A DNA stretch of 64,000 nucleotides, taken from positions 21,406,501 through 21,470,500 of the forward strand of contig NC_079879.1 of assembly GCF_029227915.1 (NCBI RefSeq), read 5' to 3'. The stretch is from Hydractinia symbiolongicarpus. Lineage: Eukaryota; Cnidaria; Hydrozoa; Anthoathecata; Hydractiniidae. The translations under genes and the position numbers were made by a program. The stretch's first letter is position 1, and every line of letters begins with the position of its first letter. Below, in pieces: positions 63,501-64,000 of this stretch. The notes beneath the pieces were generated by a model that was not told where the DNA came from, did not search any database, and saw nothing but the letters and a program-made list of their open reading frames with translations.

Positions 63501-64000
63501 TCGCAAGCGTGGCAACGGTGTTTTACTTAGCAAGACCACTGGGATTACCTCCAAGAGCTAGATTGGCTGCGAACTGTTTACTTGGAATGGCTTGTGTTCA
63601 GGTAGTTGCACGCTTTATAAACAAATTAAATATTTTATGCGCCGTTAATTACATAATTTAATTATTTCAAGGGGTAGGAGAGGGAGGTGCGTTTATTTAA
63701 AGGAGACATTAATTCGAAAATAGTGAGCGTTTATTTTAAAATCAACTTGCAAATTTTAATCTTAATGCTAGCTTCTTGAAAAACGACTATGAATTGGACA
63801 CTCGCCGGTCTTTATTCGAGGGGTCGTTTAATCGAAGCTTAATCCAAAAGAACCATGAATTATATTGTGATCATCGAGGCCGGATGTAACTTAAAAAAAT
63901 TTGCGTCAGGAAATTAAAAAATAGCTTTCATCCTCCCCTCTTTCATCCAATGCGAGATGACGAAAGTCTGATGTGATTATAAATTATATGTCTGGCAAAA
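48587..64000 (+). CDS. COX15: COX15, mitochondrial heme A synthase (3' end off the right edge)
   Basis: This inner-membrane enzyme oxidises heme O to heme A for cytochrome c oxidase. Exons 48587-48679, 59132-59219, 59479-59665, 60535-60721, 60879-61049, 62030-62111, 62259-62413 and 63488-63601 join in phase, 359 codons so far; the last ~45 are missing. Exon 1 is a basic presequence ([18 protein letters not shown]...) typical of mitochondrial import. The body has [20 protein letters not shown], the heme-associated histidines in [23 protein letters not shown] and TQFNHRIL, and [14 protein letters not shown]. The membrane segments are as expected for the family. Intron 1 (48680-59131, 10.5 kb) is filled with mobile DNA; introns 5 (61050-62029) and 7 (62414-63487) hold nothing recognisable. 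Exon 1 is joined by phase, presequence character and absence of another candidate, so it is slightly less sure than the rest. Confidence 0.93.
48805..48965. repeat. Imperfect palindrome in COX15 intron 1
   Basis: GCCTGGATTAT and, further on, ATAATCCAGGC are inverted copies around CCCGGATTATCTAGGCAAC. A short foldback insertion of unknown family. Confidence 0.4.
49930..50115. repeat. Dispersed repeat, related to 9060-9290
   Basis: It shares TGTTTACATTTTCAG, a GGCTTTGACATTTGCGTAA stretch, CCTAGGTGA, ATTATCAGTGCATTTC and TTGATAATAGTTTATAAC with the copy upstream of CDC40. Confidence 0.6.
50508..50589 (+). repeat. 5' LTR (82 bp)
   Basis: TG...CA bounded, about 85-90% similar by eye to 53800-53881. 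Confidence 0.85.
50749..53572 (+). pseudogene. Decayed gag-pol of the LTR retrotransposon
   Basis: Fragments in order: a gag start at 50749 ([15 protein letters not shown]) and a gag core ([18 protein letters not shown], 50940-51130); no protease or zinc knuckle; reverse transcriptase 51230-51830 ([38 protein letters not shown]); RNase H 52200-52700 ([24 protein letters not shown]); a remnant of the integrase zinc region near 52860; and an integrase C-terminal part 53150-53450. The polymerase motif reads IDNF instead of the expected two adjacent aspartates, and several stops and frameshifts occur. The copy cannot make active enzymes. The family is Gypsy by domain order and RT signature. Confidence 0.85.
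53800..53881 (+). repeat. 3' LTR (82 bp)
   Basis: Direct repeat of 50508-50589, immediately after the polypurine tract. Confidence 0.85.
53887..55740. other. COX15 intron 1, non-coding stretch
   Basis: It holds a dispersed repeat (54135-54355) and AT-rich sequence. GGGGATCAA near 54490 is matched in inverse near 58485, which could mark ends of an element around the hAT/vertnin block, but the match is too short to rely on. Confidence 0.4.
54135..54355. repeat. Dispersed repeat, related to 7628-7990
   Basis: Block one (TATAAAATGATGTTGAACTT, then ATTATGCTGCATAAATTATG) is direct and block two (GCAAATCCTAAGTTGTAGG, GACGAGCAAACGAGTGCG) is inverted relative to the other copy. Confidence 0.6.
55741..56760 (-). 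pseudogene. Decayed hAT-family transposase, C-terminal half
   Basis: Read on the minus strand in shifting frames: [17 protein letters not shown], then [47 protein letters not shown] and [14 protein letters not shown]. The dimerisation region follows ([37 protein letters not shown]). These are hallmarks of the hAT transposases related to the 52-kDa repressor (THAP/DUF4371 type). Internal stops at about 56440 and 56280 and frame changes show it is dead, and the N-terminal half with the zinc finger and first catalytic region is missing. It lies antisense within COX15 intron 1. Confidence 0.8.
56896..58160 (-). CDS. Vertnin-like open reading frame within COX15 intron 1
   Basis: Two exons, 57934-58160 and 56896-57616, join in phase. 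Exon 1 begins [20 protein letters not shown]. The junction reads [19 protein letters not shown], then [20 protein letters not shown] and [15 protein letters not shown]. This matches the OTU-like/vertnin N-terminal pattern (a GxCxYSSxSLxLxGDNS motif, then an ELY-type helix and a FYxxHP motif). Such frames are multi-copy in cnidarian genomes and are probably of transposon origin. No stops interrupt it, but the C-terminus runs into the hAT remnant (ending [13 protein letters not shown]). It could be a composite or a partial copy. Function unknown. Confidence 0.55.
60165..60290. repeat. Tandem ~55-60-bp repeat in COX15 intron 3
   Basis: CAATAAGTTTGCCAACCAATC, AGAAATA(G/A)AATTGATG and TTGGATAG/TTTGACAG-type blocks occur about 2.5 times. 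Confidence 0.5.

Noticed and set aside
63640-63960. GTTTATTT/GGGGTCGTTT motifs after the last visible COX15 exon
   Set aside because: They look like pieces of a common short repeat, but no ends or duplication can be defined before the window stops.

Overview
The window looks like an AT-rich, intron-rich invertebrate animal genome, most likely a cnidarian and possibly a medusozoan or hydrozoan. A cilium gene (IFT88), a complete spliceosome factor (CDC40/PRP17), the SR-like protein PNISR and heme A synthase (COX15) make it metazoan. Vertnin-like, Ulp1-PHD and 'CCCAGGG...GAGGTT' hairpin repeats point to a cnidarian, but the species is an inference. All gene models below were assembled by eye from open frames, GT-AG borders and phase agreement.

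Layout. 1-7353 (minus): the first 20 coding exons of IFT88, cut by the left edge. 7354-9837: intergenic, with a ~53-bp tandem array and two dispersed repeats. 9838-19837 (plus): complete CDC40 in 22 coding exons, with a compound tRNA-derived SINE insertion in one intron. 19838-21980: intergenic, with a second tRNA-type SINE. 21981-27199 (minus): a chromodomain-like plus ten-zinc-finger protein. 29588-32734 (plus): PNISR in 8 coding exons. 32735-37800: no gene seen, but a 967-bp terminal-inverted-repeat element and the start of a cluster of hairpin repeats. 37801-40004 (plus): a small FAM167-like coiled-coil protein. 41179-43472 (plus): a two-exon Mab-21/cGAS-like nucleotidyltransferase with all three catalytic acids present. 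44981-48504: a 3.5-kb DNA transposon with 34-bp perfect terminal inverted repeats and a perfect 9-bp target duplication. It carries a multi-exon CaRF-like, Ulp1 protease and PHD-finger reading frame broken by an 11-bp duplication. 48587 to the right edge (plus): COX15, whose mitochondrial-presequence exon lies 91 bp beyond that transposon and is followed by a 10.5-kb intron. That intron is filled with an LTR retrotransposon with only 82-bp LTRs, a decayed hAT transposase and a vertnin-like frame.

The cellular genes are unrelated housekeeping or developmental genes and form no operon or pathway. The two most interesting items are the Ulp1-PHD transposon at 44981-48504, which sits in the apparent COX15 5' region, and the cGAS-like receptor candidate at 41179-43472, a possible innate immune nucleotide-signalling enzyme.
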